DNA from: Pseudomonas sp. PDNC002 | GTDB taxonomy: Bacteria > Pseudomonadota > Gammaproteobacteria > Pseudomonadales > Pseudomonadaceae | Length of the DNA stretch: 64,000 nt | Assembly: GCF_016919445.1 (NCBI RefSeq) | Contig: NZ_CP070356.1 | Coordinates: 5,707,502 to 5,771,501 of the forward strand | Direction: 5' to 3' | Shown here: positions 8,666-17,060 of the stretch, one piece after another | Position numbering within the stretch: the stretch's first letter is position 1 | How the letters are laid out: the number at the start of each line of letters is the position of its first letter | The notes under the pieces: generated by a model | Seen by the model: only the letters and a program-made list of their open reading frames with translations | Told to the model about the DNA's origin: nothing | The model's database searches: none | Made by a program: the position numbers and the translations under genes

Positions 8666-8824
8666 TCAGATACGTCCGAGCAACAACAGCACCAGCAGGA
8701 CGACCAGTACGACACCGATGACGCCCGAGGGGCCGTAACCCCAGTTGCGCGAGTGGGGGAAGACCGGCAAGCCACCGATCAGCATCAAGATCAGGATGAT
8801 CAACAGAATAGTCCCGAGTCCCAT
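8666..8824 (-). CDS. DUF3309-family small membrane protein
   Basis: 52 aa. It begins MGLGTILLIILILMLIGGLPV, followed by HSRNWGYGPSGVIGVVLVVLLV: two hydrophobic helices joined by the short HSRNWGYGPSG loop that typifies DUF3309. Function is unknown. An AGAGGAGA ribosome site precedes the ATG at 8824. Confidence 0.85.
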   Translation of the reverse strand: MGLGTILLIILILMLIGGLPVFPHSRNWGYGPSGVIGVVLVVLLVLLLLGRI

Positions 8825-8942
8825 ATCGTCTCTCCTCTTTGGTCGACGAGGGGCGATGGCTCGCGGTGTTGCGAATTGCCAGCGCTTGTAATGTGGGACT
8901 GGGGTGGCGCGCAGAAGATTCAAAGTATCTGCGCGCGCCGTA

Positions 8943-9569
8943 TCAGCTCAGATCGCGAGGCAGCGAGCCCTTGCGCAGGCGCAGGAACATCAGCGCGGCG
9001 GTGCGCGCATCGCCGATGGCGGTATGCCGACCTTCGATAGGGATTTCCAGGGTACGCGCCAGGGTGTCGAAGCGCAGGTCCAGGTGCAGGTCAGGAAAGC
9101 GCCGGCTCATCTTGCGGTGGTAAAGCTCCGAGACTTCCACGCGTGGATTGTCCAGGCGCGCGCCGAATTGCTCACGCAGGTGCCGGCGCAACACCGCGAC
9201 ATCGAAGGACAGGTAGTAGCCCAGCAAAGGCCGCTGGCCGACGAACGCCTGCACCCTGCGCAGCGCCTCGGCCAACGGCAGCTGGCCCTCAAGGTCGGTG
9301 CGGCGCAGCTTGTGGATGCGGATCGACTCGCCATCCAGTGTTGGCGGCGGCTCCACCAGCAACTCCAGGCGCTCGCCGAGGATCAGCTTGCCCCGCCGGA
9401 TCACCACGGCGCCGATGCTGAGGATGTCGGCCTTGCGCGGATCGAGGCTGGTGGTTTCCAGGTCCAGCGACACCAGTTCCTCGGCCTCTGCCGGGTCGTG
9501 CTGCCACCAGTAGAGGCGACGGCGCCAGGCGGACCAGTGCGGATCGGGTGCAACGACGCAGGCGTTCAT
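8943..9569 (-). CDS. 3'-5' exonuclease, DnaQ/DEDDh type
   Basis: 208 aa. The DEDDh motifs are visible: Exo I D36-L-E38-TTS, Exo II in LGYYLSFDVAVLRRH near residue 120, and Exo III in HTAIGDARTA near residue 185. The first 32 residues (Trp- and Arg-rich) precede the nuclease fold. It resembles the DNA polymerase III epsilon proofreading fold but has no polymerase partner here. It overlaps the stop of the upstream cNMP/CBS/DUF294 gene by 4 bp, so the two are tightly coupled. This pairing recurs near actP in Pseudomonas (from memory) and suggests the exonuclease works with or against the nucleotidyltransferase-like partner. Confidence 0.9.
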   Translation of the reverse strand: MNACVVAPDPHWSAWRRRLYWWQHDPAEAEELVSLDLETTSLDPRKADILSIGAVVIRRGKLILGERLELLVEPPPTLDGESIRIHKLRRTDLEGQLPLAEALRRVQAFVGQRPLLGYYLSFDVAVLRRHLREQFGARLDNPRVEVSELYHRKMSRRFPDLHLDLRFDTLARTLEIPIEGRHTAIGDARTAALMFLRLRKGSLPRDLS

Positions 9570-11356
9570 CGTGTCTCCAGGTGGAATTGGCGGGTCAGGC
9601 TCTGCTTGAACTTCTTCACCGTGTGCAGACCGAAGCGCAGCAGGTCGCGCTCGTGGCGACTCAGGCGCGACACGTCCAGGCCCTGTACGCGTCCATCGCG
9701 CTGACCTTCGAGCTGCTGGCGCAGGCGCAGCTGGAGGAACAGTTCGAAGGACTCGACCAGGTTGTCCACCAGCGATTCATCCAGCACGCCGAGCCCTTTC
9801 AGGGCCGCGAGGCGACCCAGCGTGCCGCGCTCCTCCAGCCCCTCGCGCACGGCCAGCACGCGGGCGCCGTGGACGATGGGGAAGATGCCGCCGCGCTTGA
9901 CGTCGAGTTGCGCGTCCTGGGTCTTGAGTTGGCCGAGGAAGGTCAGCGGCGTGTCGAACTGCAGCGCCGGCAAGGCCAGGTCGCTCAGCCAGCGACCGCT
10001 GTCGCCGGCCAGTTCATCGAGGCTTTCGCGCAGGCCCTCGAACAGCCTCCGATTGCCCGCCACCGGCCAGGCATCGGCAAGGATCGACAGGCGCATCAGC
10101 TGCTCCGGGCGTCCTTGCAGCGGCACCTCGCGCAACTCTCGTTGCCACTCCGACAACGGCTTGCACCACTCCGGCCGGCTGGCCATTACGCCGCCAGGGC
10201 ACGGCGGATAACCGAATTCCAGCAGCGCGGCGGAGAAGCGCTGCATCAGCAACAGGCCCTGCTCCACAGGCAGACCGTCGTCGAGGATCAGCGCGTTGTC
10301 CTGATCGGTCTTGAGCAGTTGCTCGGCGCGCCCTTCGCTGCCCATCACCAGCAGGCAGCAGCGGCCGCGCAGCACCGGCGGCACCTGCAGTTCGAAGAGG
10401 CGTTCGAGCAGTTGTTCATTGAGCGCGCTGACCAGTTGCATGATGAAGCGCAGGCGGATGCCATTGCCCGCCAGGGTCGCGATCAGCGTGTGCAGCGTTT
10501 CCGCTGCGGCGCGCAACTCGGCCTCGCTTTCGGCGCGGGCAATGCGCAGAGCCAGCACGTGGGAATGGGTGGAGAACAGGCTGAGCACCTGGGTCAGGTG
10601 CAGCAGGCCGACCACCCTGCCCTCCTCGCACACCGCCACGCGTTCGATGCGCTGGCGGGTCATGAGGATCATCGCGTCGAAGAGGAAATCGCCCAGCTCG
10701 ACATGGCTCAGCGGGCGGTGCGCCAGCGGGCCAATGGGCTGCGCCTCGCTGAAGCCATCGCGGAAATGTGCGGTCATCAGGTCAGTGCGGGTGACGATGC
10801 CCAGCGCGCCCTCTTCGCGCACCAGCAACGCGTCCGCACCACGGCTCAGTTGCAGGCGCGCCGCATCGCCCAGTGGCAGCGACGGCTCCACTTCGATGGC
10901 GGGCAACAGGTGTTCGGGGGCGATGCGGGTGAGGATGAATTCGGCCAGGTTCTGCCCGTCGCGGCGCTCCAGCTGGCGCTTGCTGGCGAGGTCGGCGCGG
11001 AAGAAGCGGGCGAACTGCGGGTTGTCCGCGCAGAGTTGGTGGAACACCGCCGCCGGCAGTTCGTAGACGATGCTTTCTTCCACCGCCTGGTAGCGATGCT
11101 TGCTGCTGCCGGAGAGCAGACCGCGCACATCGAACAGGTCCTCGGCGGCGTACTGGGCGAACAGCTTGCCGTCCTCGCCGCGCTCCTCGATCACGCCCTT
11201 CATCAGAATGAACAGGCAGGGCGCCGGCGCGCCGGCTTCCAGCAGTACTTCGTCGACCGTGTAATAACCCACGCTCAATGCATCGCGCAGTTGCTCGCGC
11301 TCCAGCGGGCGAAGCTGGTCGAAGGGAGGCGAGGCGAAGTTGAAATCGTCGGACAT
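9566..11356 (-). CDS. cNMP-binding / CBS / DUF294 nucleotidyltransferase-like protein
   Basis: 596 aa cytoplasmic signalling-type protein. Domains in order are a cyclic-nucleotide-binding-like domain (about residues 10-120), two CBS repeats (about 150-270), a DUF294 polymerase-beta-type nucleotidyltransferase (about 290-430) and a DUF294 C-terminal domain. The nucleotidyltransferase signature is intact: G339-S340 and the metal aspartates D351 and D353 (GSEGRAEQ...TDQD). The family is related to GlnD-type transferases, but the substrate is unknown. It starts 75 bp after actP, with an intrinsic terminator in between, so it receives at most partial read-through. It is translationally coupled to the exonuclease. 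Confidence 0.88.
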   Translation of the reverse strand: MSDDFNFASPPFDQLRPLEREQLRDALSVGYYTVDEVLLEAGAPAPCLFILMKGVIEERGEDGKLFAQYAAEDLFDVRGLLSGSSKHRYQAVEESIVYELPAAVFHQLCADNPQFARFFRADLASKRQLERRDGQNLAEFILTRIAPEHLLPAIEVEPSLPLGDAARLQLSRGADALLVREEGALGIVTRTDLMTAHFRDGFSEAQPIGPLAHRPLSHVELGDFLFDAMILMTRQRIERVAVCEEGRVVGLLHLTQVLSLFSTHSHVLALRIARAESEAELRAAAETLHTLIATLAGNGIRLRFIMQLVSALNEQLLERLFELQVPPVLRGRCCLLVMGSEGRAEQLLKTDQDNALILDDGLPVEQGLLLMQRFSAALLEFGYPPCPGGVMASRPEWCKPLSEWQRELREVPLQGRPEQLMRLSILADAWPVAGNRRLFEGLRESLDELAGDSGRWLSDLALPALQFDTPLTFLGQLKTQDAQLDVKRGGIFPIVHGARVLAVREGLEERGTLGRLAALKGLGVLDESLVDNLVESFELFLQLRLRQQLEGQRDGRVQGLDVSRLSRHERDLLRFGLHTVKKFKQSLTRQFHLETR

Positions 11357-11374
11357 CCGTTATCCATCCCTGTC

Positions 11375-11411
11375 AAAAAAGCAGGGCCGGAGGTGTTTCC
11401 ACCTCCGGCCC
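11375..11411 (-). terminator. Intrinsic terminator after actP
   Basis: On the minus strand: GGGCCGGAGGTG, loop GAAA, CACCTCCGGCCC, then TGC and six T. It lies between the actP stop and the start of the cNMP/CBS/DUF294 gene and should attenuate rather than simply end the operon. Confidence 0.85.
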
Positions 11412-11431
11412 CGGCAGGTTAGCTCAAGCGA

Positions 11432-13099
11432 TCAGTGGGCAACGGCGCCAGTGGCACCCAGGCCGGTCTGCGAGCGAATGAATTGCGGGAAGAAGCGTGC
11501 ACGCTCCTCGTCGGCAGCGGCGGACTTGTCGGTGATGGAGAAGAACCAGATACCGATGAAGGCCACGGCCATGGAGAACAGCGCCGGGTACTCGTACGGG
11601 TAGATGGCTTTCTCGTGGCCGAGGATCTGTACCCAGATGGTCGGGCCGAGGATCATCAGGGTCACCGCGGTGATCAGGCCGAGCCAGCCGCCGATCTTCG
11701 CGCCACGGGTGGTCAGTTTCTTCCAGTACATGGAGAGCAGCAGTACCGGGAAGTTGCAGCTGGCAGCGATGGAGAAGGCCAGGCCGACCATGAAGGCGAT
11801 GTTCTGCTTCTCGAACAGGATGCCGAGGACGATGGCCACCACGCCGAGGCAGACGGTGGTGATCTTCGACACGCGCAGCTCATCCTTCTCGTTGGCCTTG
11901 CCGCCTTTCAGCACGCTGGCGTACAGGTCGTGGGACACCGCCGAGGCGCCGGCCAGGGTCAGGCCGGCAACCACCGCGAGGATGGTGGCGAAGGCCACGG
12001 CGGAGATGAAGCCGAGGAACAGGCTGCCACCCACGGCGTCGGCCAGGTGCACAGCGGCCATGTTGTTGCCGCCCAGCAGGGCACCGGTGGCGTCCTTGAA
12101 GTCCGGGTTGGTGCTGACCAGCAGGATCGCGCCGAAGCCGATGATGAAGGTCAGGATGTAGAAGTAGCCGATGAAGCCGGTGGCGAAGAACACCGACTTG
12201 CGGGCTTCCTTGGCGTCACTGACGGTGAAGAAGCGCATCAGGATGTGCGGCAGGCCAGCGGTGCCGAACATCAGTGCGAAGCCCAGGGAGAACGCGGAGA
12301 TCGGGTCCTTCACCAGGCCGCCGGGGCTCATGATGCCCTCGCCTTTCGGGTGAACCTTGATGGCTTCGGAGAACAGGGTGCTGATGTCGAAGTTGACGTG
12401 CTTGAGCACCATGATCGCCATGAAGGTGGCGCCCGAGAGCAGCAGCACGGCCTTGATGATCTGTACCCAGGTGGTGGCGAGCATGCCGCCGAACAGTACG
12501 TACAGCACCATCAGGATGCCGACCAGTACGACCGCGACGTGGTAGTTCAGGCCGAACAGCAGCTCGATGAGCTTGCCGGCGCCGACCATCTGCGCGATCA
12601 GATAGAAGGCCACGACCACCAGCGAACCGCAGGCGGACAGGGTGCGGATGTCCTTCTGCTTCAGGCGGTAGGACGCCACGTCAGCGAAGGTGTACTTGCC
12701 CAGGTTGCGCAGGCGTTCGGCGATCAGGAAGAGGATGATCGGCCAGCCGACGAGGAAGCCGATGGAGTAGATCAGGCCGTCGTAGCCGGAGGTGAACACC
12801 AGTGCGGAAATGCCGAGGAAGGAGGCGGCGGACATGTAGTCGCCGGCGATCGCCAGGCCGTTCTGGAAGCCGGTGATGCTACCGCCGGCGGTGTAGAAGT
12901 CGGCGGCGGATTTGCTGCGCTTGGAGGCCCAGTAGGTGATACACAGGGTCAGGCCGACGAAGGCGACGAACATGACGATGGCGGAGACGTTCAGCGGCTG
13001 GCGCTGTACCTCGCCGGTGAGGGCGTCAGCCCAGAGTGCGGGGGCCCAGAGCGCGGGTAAAAGGCCGGCCAGAGCGAGGGCAGAAATTCGGCCTTTCAT
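11432..13099 (-). CDS. actP: Cation/acetate symporter ActP
   Basis: 555 aa sodium:solute symporter family protein with about 13 membrane helices and a cleavable-looking N-terminal signal ([18 protein letters not shown]...). Features typical of ActP are [29 protein letters not shown] and [15 protein letters not shown]. It takes up acetate and other short carboxylates with a cation across the inner membrane. It overlaps the upstream DUF485 gene yjcH by 4 bp, the usual yjcH-actP pair. In pseudomonads such operons are controlled by the MxtR/CrbS-ErdR/CrbR system; a kinase of that family lies at 54066-57542. Confidence 0.95.
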   Translation of the reverse strand: MKGRISALALAGLLPALWAPALWADALTGEVQRQPLNVSAIVMFVAFVGLTLCITYWASKRSKSAADFYTAGGSITGFQNGLAIAGDYMSAASFLGISALVFTSGYDGLIYSIGFLVGWPIILFLIAERLRNLGKYTFADVASYRLKQKDIRTLSACGSLVVVAFYLIAQMVGAGKLIELLFGLNYHVAVVLVGILMVLYVLFGGMLATTWVQIIKAVLLLSGATFMAIMVLKHVNFDISTLFSEAIKVHPKGEGIMSPGGLVKDPISAFSLGFALMFGTAGLPHILMRFFTVSDAKEARKSVFFATGFIGYFYILTFIIGFGAILLVSTNPDFKDATGALLGGNNMAAVHLADAVGGSLFLGFISAVAFATILAVVAGLTLAGASAVSHDLYASVLKGGKANEKDELRVSKITTVCLGVVAIVLGILFEKQNIAFMVGLAFSIAASCNFPVLLLSMYWKKLTTRGAKIGGWLGLITAVTLMILGPTIWVQILGHEKAIYPYEYPALFSMAVAFIGIWFFSITDKSAAADEERARFFPQFIRSQTGLGATGAVAH

Positions 13100-13407
13100 T
13101 GCTGGGCCTCCTTGAGGATTTCCTGATTCAGGCGGTCGAATTCACCGTTCGCCCGGCGCACGTAGATGCCGGTGAGCACGAAGGCCGAGAGGATCAGCCC
13201 GACGCCCATGGGAATGCCCCAGGTGACGGACGAATCGGCACTGATCTTCGTACCCAGCAACTGCGGCTGGAAGGCGATGAGCAGGATGAAGACCACGTAC
13301 AGGCCCAACATGACCGAAGAGAGCAGCCAGGCGAATCGCTCGCGCTTGGCCACCAATTCCTTGAAGCGCGGATTGGTATCAATCCGCTGGTAGATGCTGT
13401 CGTTCAT
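13096..13407 (-). CDS. yjcH: DUF485 membrane protein YjcH
   Basis: 103 aa with two central membrane helices ([22 protein letters not shown] and [20 protein letters not shown]) and polar ends. DUF485 proteins are nearly always encoded just upstream of actP and are thought to be accessory subunits of the symporter. The gene ends in a 4-bp overlap with actP. A perfect 6-2-6 inverted repeat lies about 80 bp upstream of the start. Confidence 0.93.
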   Translation of the reverse strand: MNDSIYQRIDTNPRFKELVAKRERFAWLLSSVMLGLYVVFILLIAFQPQLLGTKISADSSVTWGIPMGVGLILSAFVLTGIYVRRANGEFDRLNQEILKEAQQ

Positions 13408-13484
13408 TTTGTTCTTGTCCTCACAGCGGGGATGACGCGGATGTCGTCGATCCCTAATTTATGTGAGCGCTGCAAGGGCTCCAG

Positions 13485-13498
13485 ACGACTTTAGTCGT
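13485..13498. promoter_or_regulatory. Perfect inverted repeat upstream of yjcH-actP, candidate response-regulator site
   Basis: ACGACT-TT-AGTCGT, centred about 84 bp upstream of the yjcH start. Size and position fit a LuxR/NarL-type response regulator such as ErdR/CrbR, which is known to activate actP in pseudomonads. I do not recall the published motif well enough to claim a match. Confidence 0.5.
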
Positions 13499-13547
13499 AG
13501 CGATACGCCAGGTTTTGCGAACAAGCCCGGAATAGACGCACCGGCAT

Positions 13548-13590
13548 AAAAAAATCCCCCGCGAACGATGACGTTCGCGGGGGATTTTTC
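13548..13590. terminator. Strong intrinsic terminator after betX
   Basis: A long near-perfect palindrome, AAAAATCCCCCGCGAACG, short loop, CGTTCGCGGGGGATTTTT, 30 bp downstream (minus strand) of the betX stop. It is symmetric and could act both ways, insulating betX from the yjcH-actP promoter. Confidence 0.9.
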
Positions 13591-13619
13591 TGTTGCGCGT
13601 GTAAGTTCGGTCTAGCTGC

Positions 13620-14474
13620 TTACAGCCATTCCTTCACCCGATCCGGATGCGCTTCGACCCACTTCTTGGCGGCCACTTCCGGCTTCTCGCCATTCTGCAC
13701 GGCGAGCATCACTTCGCCGATTTCCTGGCCGTCCTTCCACTGGAATTTCTTCAGGAAGGCCCAGACTTCCGGTGCCTTCTTCTCCAGCGCCGGGTTGGCC
13801 ACGCTGTCGACGTGCTCCTCTTCGCCGTAGACCTTTTTCGGGTCTTCGAGGAACTTCAGTTTCCATTTGGCGAACATCCAGTGCGGGATCCAGCCGGTGA
13901 CGGCGATGGCCTTCTTGTCGTTCTCCGCGCGGGTCAGTTCGGCGATCATGCCGCTGCCGGAGCTGGCCACCAGCTTGTAGTCCAGGCCGTAGTCCTTGAT
14001 CGCCTGGTCGGTCTTGAGCATTACCCCGGCGCCGGCGTCGATGCCAACGATGCGGCCGCCGAAGTCATCCTTCTGCGCCTTGAGGTCTTCGATGCTGTTG
14101 GCTTTCACGTATTCCGGCACGATCAAGCCGATCTTCGCACCCGGGTAGTTCACACCCAGGTTGACCACCTTGTCCTTCATCTTCTCGTAGTAGGCGCCGT
14201 GGGTGACCGGCAGCCACGCCGAGAGCATGGCGTCGAGCTTGCCGCGCGCCACGCCCTGCCACATGATCCCGGCGGCGACCGGCATCAGCTTGACCTGGTA
14301 GCCGAGCTTCTCGCGCATGATCTCGGCGGCGACGTGCGTGGTGGCCACGCTGTCCGACCAGCCGTCCACGTAACCGATGGTGATTTCCGGCTTGGCCGCC
14401 GCACCGGCCAGCCCGGCAGCCGCCGACAGCACCAGCCCTGCGCCCAGGCCCAACAGGCGTCGCATCATAGACAT
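13620..14474 (-). CDS. betX: Glycine betaine/choline-type ABC substrate-binding protein
   Basis: 284 aa OpuAC-like periplasmic binding protein. A signal peptide (MSMMRRLLGLGAGLVLSAAAGLAGAAA) is followed by PEITIGYVDGWSDSVATTHVAAEIM. Aromatic residues of the betaine cage region are visible in GYVDGWSDS and GWIPHWMFAKW. In PAO1 the orphan binding protein beside actP is, as I recall, BetX, serving betaine uptake through a core transporter encoded elsewhere; no permease or ATPase is adjacent here either. A GGGGAG ribosome site precedes the ATG at 14474. Confidence 0.85.
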   Translation of the reverse strand: MSMMRRLLGLGAGLVLSAAAGLAGAAAKPEITIGYVDGWSDSVATTHVAAEIMREKLGYQVKLMPVAAGIMWQGVARGKLDAMLSAWLPVTHGAYYEKMKDKVVNLGVNYPGAKIGLIVPEYVKANSIEDLKAQKDDFGGRIVGIDAGAGVMLKTDQAIKDYGLDYKLVASSGSGMIAELTRAENDKKAIAVTGWIPHWMFAKWKLKFLEDPKKVYGEEEHVDSVANPALEKKAPEVWAFLKKFQWKDGQEIGEVMLAVQNGEKPEVAAKKWVEAHPDRVKEWL

Positions 14475-14728
14475 GGTTTTCTCCCCGTGATTTTTCGTTG
14501 CGGCGTCCGGGTAGACCCGGCGCCATTCGCGGTCTTGGCCGCCTCCTCATGATCGGCGCGCCCTGCTGGCGAACTGCTCTGAGAGCGACGCCAAACGGTC
14601 CGATACGCGACAGAACCCGTCCATCCACGACCGCGCCATCGTGTCCACGACCGAGGTGGCGGCCTATCGCCTCCATACAGAGGTTCGATTACCCGGCAGG
14701 GTTCCGCCGCATTAGCCTCTTCACAACG

Positions 14729-14741
14729 GAGAACAATTCTC
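14729..14741. promoter_or_regulatory. GAGAA-CAA-TTCTC inverted repeat, Fur-box-like
   Basis: A 5-3-5 perfect inverted repeat ending 18 bp upstream of the DUF2061 gene. It resembles the core of Fur boxes (GATAAT/ATTATC arms) at 9 of 12 positions by hand alignment. It is the only notable signal in the gap 14475-14759. Confidence 0.3.
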
Positions 14742-14759
14742 GTTTGGAGGACCGCCGCC

Positions 14760-14981
14760 ATGCTCAAGACCGTCACGTTCACCCTGATGCACTTCGTCAT
14801 CGCCTTCAGCGTCGCCTACGCGCTGACCGGCAGCATCGCCGTGGGCGGCCTGGTGGCGATCGTCGAGCCGCTATGCAATGCAGTGGGCTTTCACGTCCAC
14901 GAGAAGGTCTGGAAGCGCTTCGATCGCGGCGACAGCCCACGGGAGGCGACGGCGCACCGCTGGATTCACCGTCACGCCTGA
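14760..14981 (+). CDS. DUF2061-family small membrane protein
   Basis: 73 aa. It opens MLKTVTFTLMHFVIAFSVAYALTGS, followed by a second hydrophobic stretch IAVGGLVAIVEPLCNAV and HVHEKVWKRF. The pattern of two helices, a GG...EP motif and a His-rich HEKVW segment fits DUF2061. Function is unknown. A TTGGAGGA ribosome site precedes the ATG. It stands alone between betX (divergent) and the GH17-like gene. Confidence 0.85.
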   Translation: MLKTVTFTLMHFVIAFSVAYALTGSIAVGGLVAIVEPLCNAVGFHVHEKVWKRFDRGDSPREATAHRWIHRHA

Positions 14982-15055
14982 ACAACGTGCGTGCCCGCTG
15001 ACGGCGGCGGGCGGCATTGCTAAGATGCGCGCCTCCTCACGGTTCGCGTGCCCAC

Positions 15056-16627
15056 ATGCCCCAGTCATCGCGCTTTCCGCTCCTGCCCTACTGTCTCTCC
15101 CTGCTGCTTGCCCTCCTTGCCCTTTGCGGGCTCTGGTACGGCCTGGGCAAACCGGTGATCCTGCCCGACGCGGCGACGCCCACGCACAAGCTGCAGTGCG
15201 CGTCCTACAGTCCGTTTGCCAAGGATCAGTCGCCTTTCGACCAGCCTTTCGTGCTGCGCCCGGCGCAGATGGACGCCGACCTGGCCTTGCTGGCCACTCG
15301 CTTCGACTGCGTCCGCACATACTCCATGACTGGGTTGGAGGGCATCCCGGCGCTGGCGCGCAAGCACGGCCTGAAGCTGATGCTCGGCGCCTGGGTCAAT
15401 GCCAACCCGCTCGATACCGAGCGTGAAGTCGACGCGTTGATCAAGGCCGCCAACCAGTACCCGGACGTGGTGCAGGCGGTGATCGTCGGCAACGAGACCC
15501 TGCTGCGCAAGGAAGTCACCGGGCGCTACCTCGCCGGGCTGATCCGCAAGGTGAAAGCCAATGTGCGCCAGCCGGTGACCTACGCCGACGTCTGGGAGTT
15601 CTGGCACCAGCATCCGGAAATCGCCCCGGCGGTGGACTTCATCACCATCCACCTGCTGCCGTACTGGGAGGACGATCCCAGCGGTATCGACGACGCGCTC
15701 GCCCACGTGGCGAAGGTCCGCGAAGATTTTGGCCGCGAGTTCGCGCCCAAGGACATCCTCATTGGCGAGACCGGCTGGCCCAGCGAAGGCCGCCAGCGCG
15801 AGACCGCCCTGCCCAGCCGGGTCAACGAGGCGCGCTTCATTCGTGGCTTCGTGCACCTGGCCGAGGAACATGGCTGGCGCTACAACCTGATCGAAGCCTT
15901 CGACCAGCCGTGGAAGCGCCAGAGCGAGGGCGCGGTGGGCGGTTACTGGGGGCTGTTCAGCGCCGACCGCGAAGAGAAAGGCGTGCTCGCCGGGCCGGTC
16001 AGCAACCTGCCGGACTGGCCGGCATGGCTGGGCCTGTCCGGGCTGATCCTGGCCGCCGGCCTGTTGCTGGGCGGTCGCCCGGCATCCTCTCGCGCCGCCC
16101 TGCTGCTGCCGCTGGGCGCGGCACTGAGTGGCGCGTGCATCGGCCTGTGGGCGCAACAGGCGGTGGTGACCAGCCGCTTCTGGCAGGAATGGCTGTGGGC
16201 AGCGTGTCTGGTCGGACTCAACCTGCTGGTGCTGTTGCACCTGAGCCTCGCGCTGTCGGCCCGCCAGGGCTGGCGTAAGCGTGTGTTCGACTGGCTGGAA
16301 AAGCGTGCCGGCCTCTGGCTGGCCATGGCCGGTTTCGCTGGCGCGGTGCTGATGCTGGGGCTGGTGTTCGACGCCCGTTACCGCAGTTTCCCTAGCGCCG
16401 CGCTGCTGTTCCCGGCGCTCGTCTACCTCTGTCGCCCCGTCCGCGCACCGCGCCGCGAGTGCATCCTGCTCGGGCTGCTGATCGCCCTCGGCATCGTTCC
16501 GCAACTGCTGCAGGAAGGGTGGCGCAATCTGCAGGCGCTGGGGTGGGCGGCGGTCAGCGTTGTGCTGGTACTGGCGCTCTGCCGTGGGTTGCGCCAACGA
16601 CACCAGACGGCGCCCGAAATCGTCTGA
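15056..16627 (+). CDS. GH17-like beta-glucan-active membrane protein
   Basis: 523 aa. After an N-terminal membrane anchor (residues 8-30) there is a glycoside hydrolase family 17-like domain (about 45-310). It has YSPF...Q, the general acid in VIVGNE near residue 155 and the nucleophile in GETGWPSEG near residue 245, both retained. The C-terminal 200 residues hold about 6-7 membrane helices. Bacterial relatives are beta-1,3-glucan hydrolases or transglycosylases linked to cyclic glucans (compare NdvC). Neighbours give no further clue. The start MPQSSRF fits the anchor; a longer frame from 15017 adds only unrelated residues. Confidence 0.75.
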   Translation: MPQSSRFPLLPYCLSLLLALLALCGLWYGLGKPVILPDAATPTHKLQCASYSPFAKDQSPFDQPFVLRPAQMDADLALLATRFDCVRTYSMTGLEGIPALARKHGLKLMLGAWVNANPLDTEREVDALIKAANQYPDVVQAVIVGNETLLRKEVTGRYLAGLIRKVKANVRQPVTYADVWEFWHQHPEIAPAVDFITIHLLPYWEDDPSGIDDALAHVAKVREDFGREFAPKDILIGETGWPSEGRQRETALPSRVNEARFIRGFVHLAEEHGWRYNLIEAFDQPWKRQSEGAVGGYWGLFSADREEKGVLAGPVSNLPDWPAWLGLSGLILAAGLLLGGRPASSRAALLLPLGAALSGACIGLWAQQAVVTSRFWQEWLWAACLVGLNLLVLLHLSLALSARQGWRKRVFDWLEKRAGLWLAMAGFAGAVLMLGLVFDARYRSFPSAALLFPALVYLCRPVRAPRRECILLGLLIALGIVPQLLQEGWRNLQALGWAAVSVVLVLALCRGLRQRHQTAPEIV

Positions 16628-16634
16628 GGCTCGT

Positions 16635-17051
16635 CTAAAGGCCTTTCAGCATTCTGCGCAGGTAAGCCTTGCGCCCCTCATTGAGGTTCAGCAGGCAAGT
16701 GAAGCGCCCCTGCCCGTAGCCAGAAGCAACGCCGCCGAAATACGCGACTTCGGCATCGCACTGGCGCTCGCTGAACTTCTGGAAGCGCCGGGAGGCGTCG
16801 CGCATCGCGGAAACCGCCAACGCATAATGCGTTTCGCCGATGTCGTCATTGCGCCTGCGCTGACGTGCCTGGGCCACGAACCGATCTTCCAGGCGGCGAA
16901 TCTCCTGGTTGCTTTCGTAATAGAGACGCTCCAGGCACTCCACCGACGCCGCGCCGGAGTTGCCGGCGATGCAGTCCTCGCCCTCGGCGATGAAGTCCCG
17001 GGCAAAAGCCAGGGCGGGGAGCCCCAGCAGGACCAGCGCGATCATCCGCAT
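16635..17051 (-). CDS. LprI/DUF1311-like exported protein
   Basis: 138 aa with a short signal peptide (MRMIALVLLGLPALAFA) and a mature part with three or four cysteines (C27, C39 and two later) and the motif VECLERLYYESNQEIRRLEDRF. This resembles the LprI/DUF1311 lysozyme-inhibitor-like fold, whose core has conserved Cys and the C...(L/Y)...D/E pattern. It is probably periplasmic. Nine bp separate it from the minus-strand membrane protein upstream, so the two are likely co-transcribed. It converges with the GH17-like gene 7 bp away. Confidence 0.6.
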   Translation of the reverse strand: MRMIALVLLGLPALAFARDFIAEGEDCIAGNSGAASVECLERLYYESNQEIRRLEDRFVAQARQRRRNDDIGETHYALAVSAMRDASRRFQKFSERQCDAEVAYFGGVASGYGQGRFTCLLNLNEGRKAYLRRMLKGL

Positions 17052-17060
17052 GCCGTGAAC

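Noticed and set aside
8387..8738. Small frames within the CCCTC element
   Set aside because: They consist of translated repeat sequence on both strands and lack start signals.
11435..13060. 541-codon plus-strand frame opposite actP
   Set aside because: Glu/Gly/Asp/His-rich antisense shadow of a well-defined symporter gene.
13408..13545. Sigma-54 promoter before yjcH (TGG...TTGCA seen on the minus strand)
   Set aside because: Spacing between the GG and GC elements is 7, not 10, so it does not fit the -24/-12 rule.
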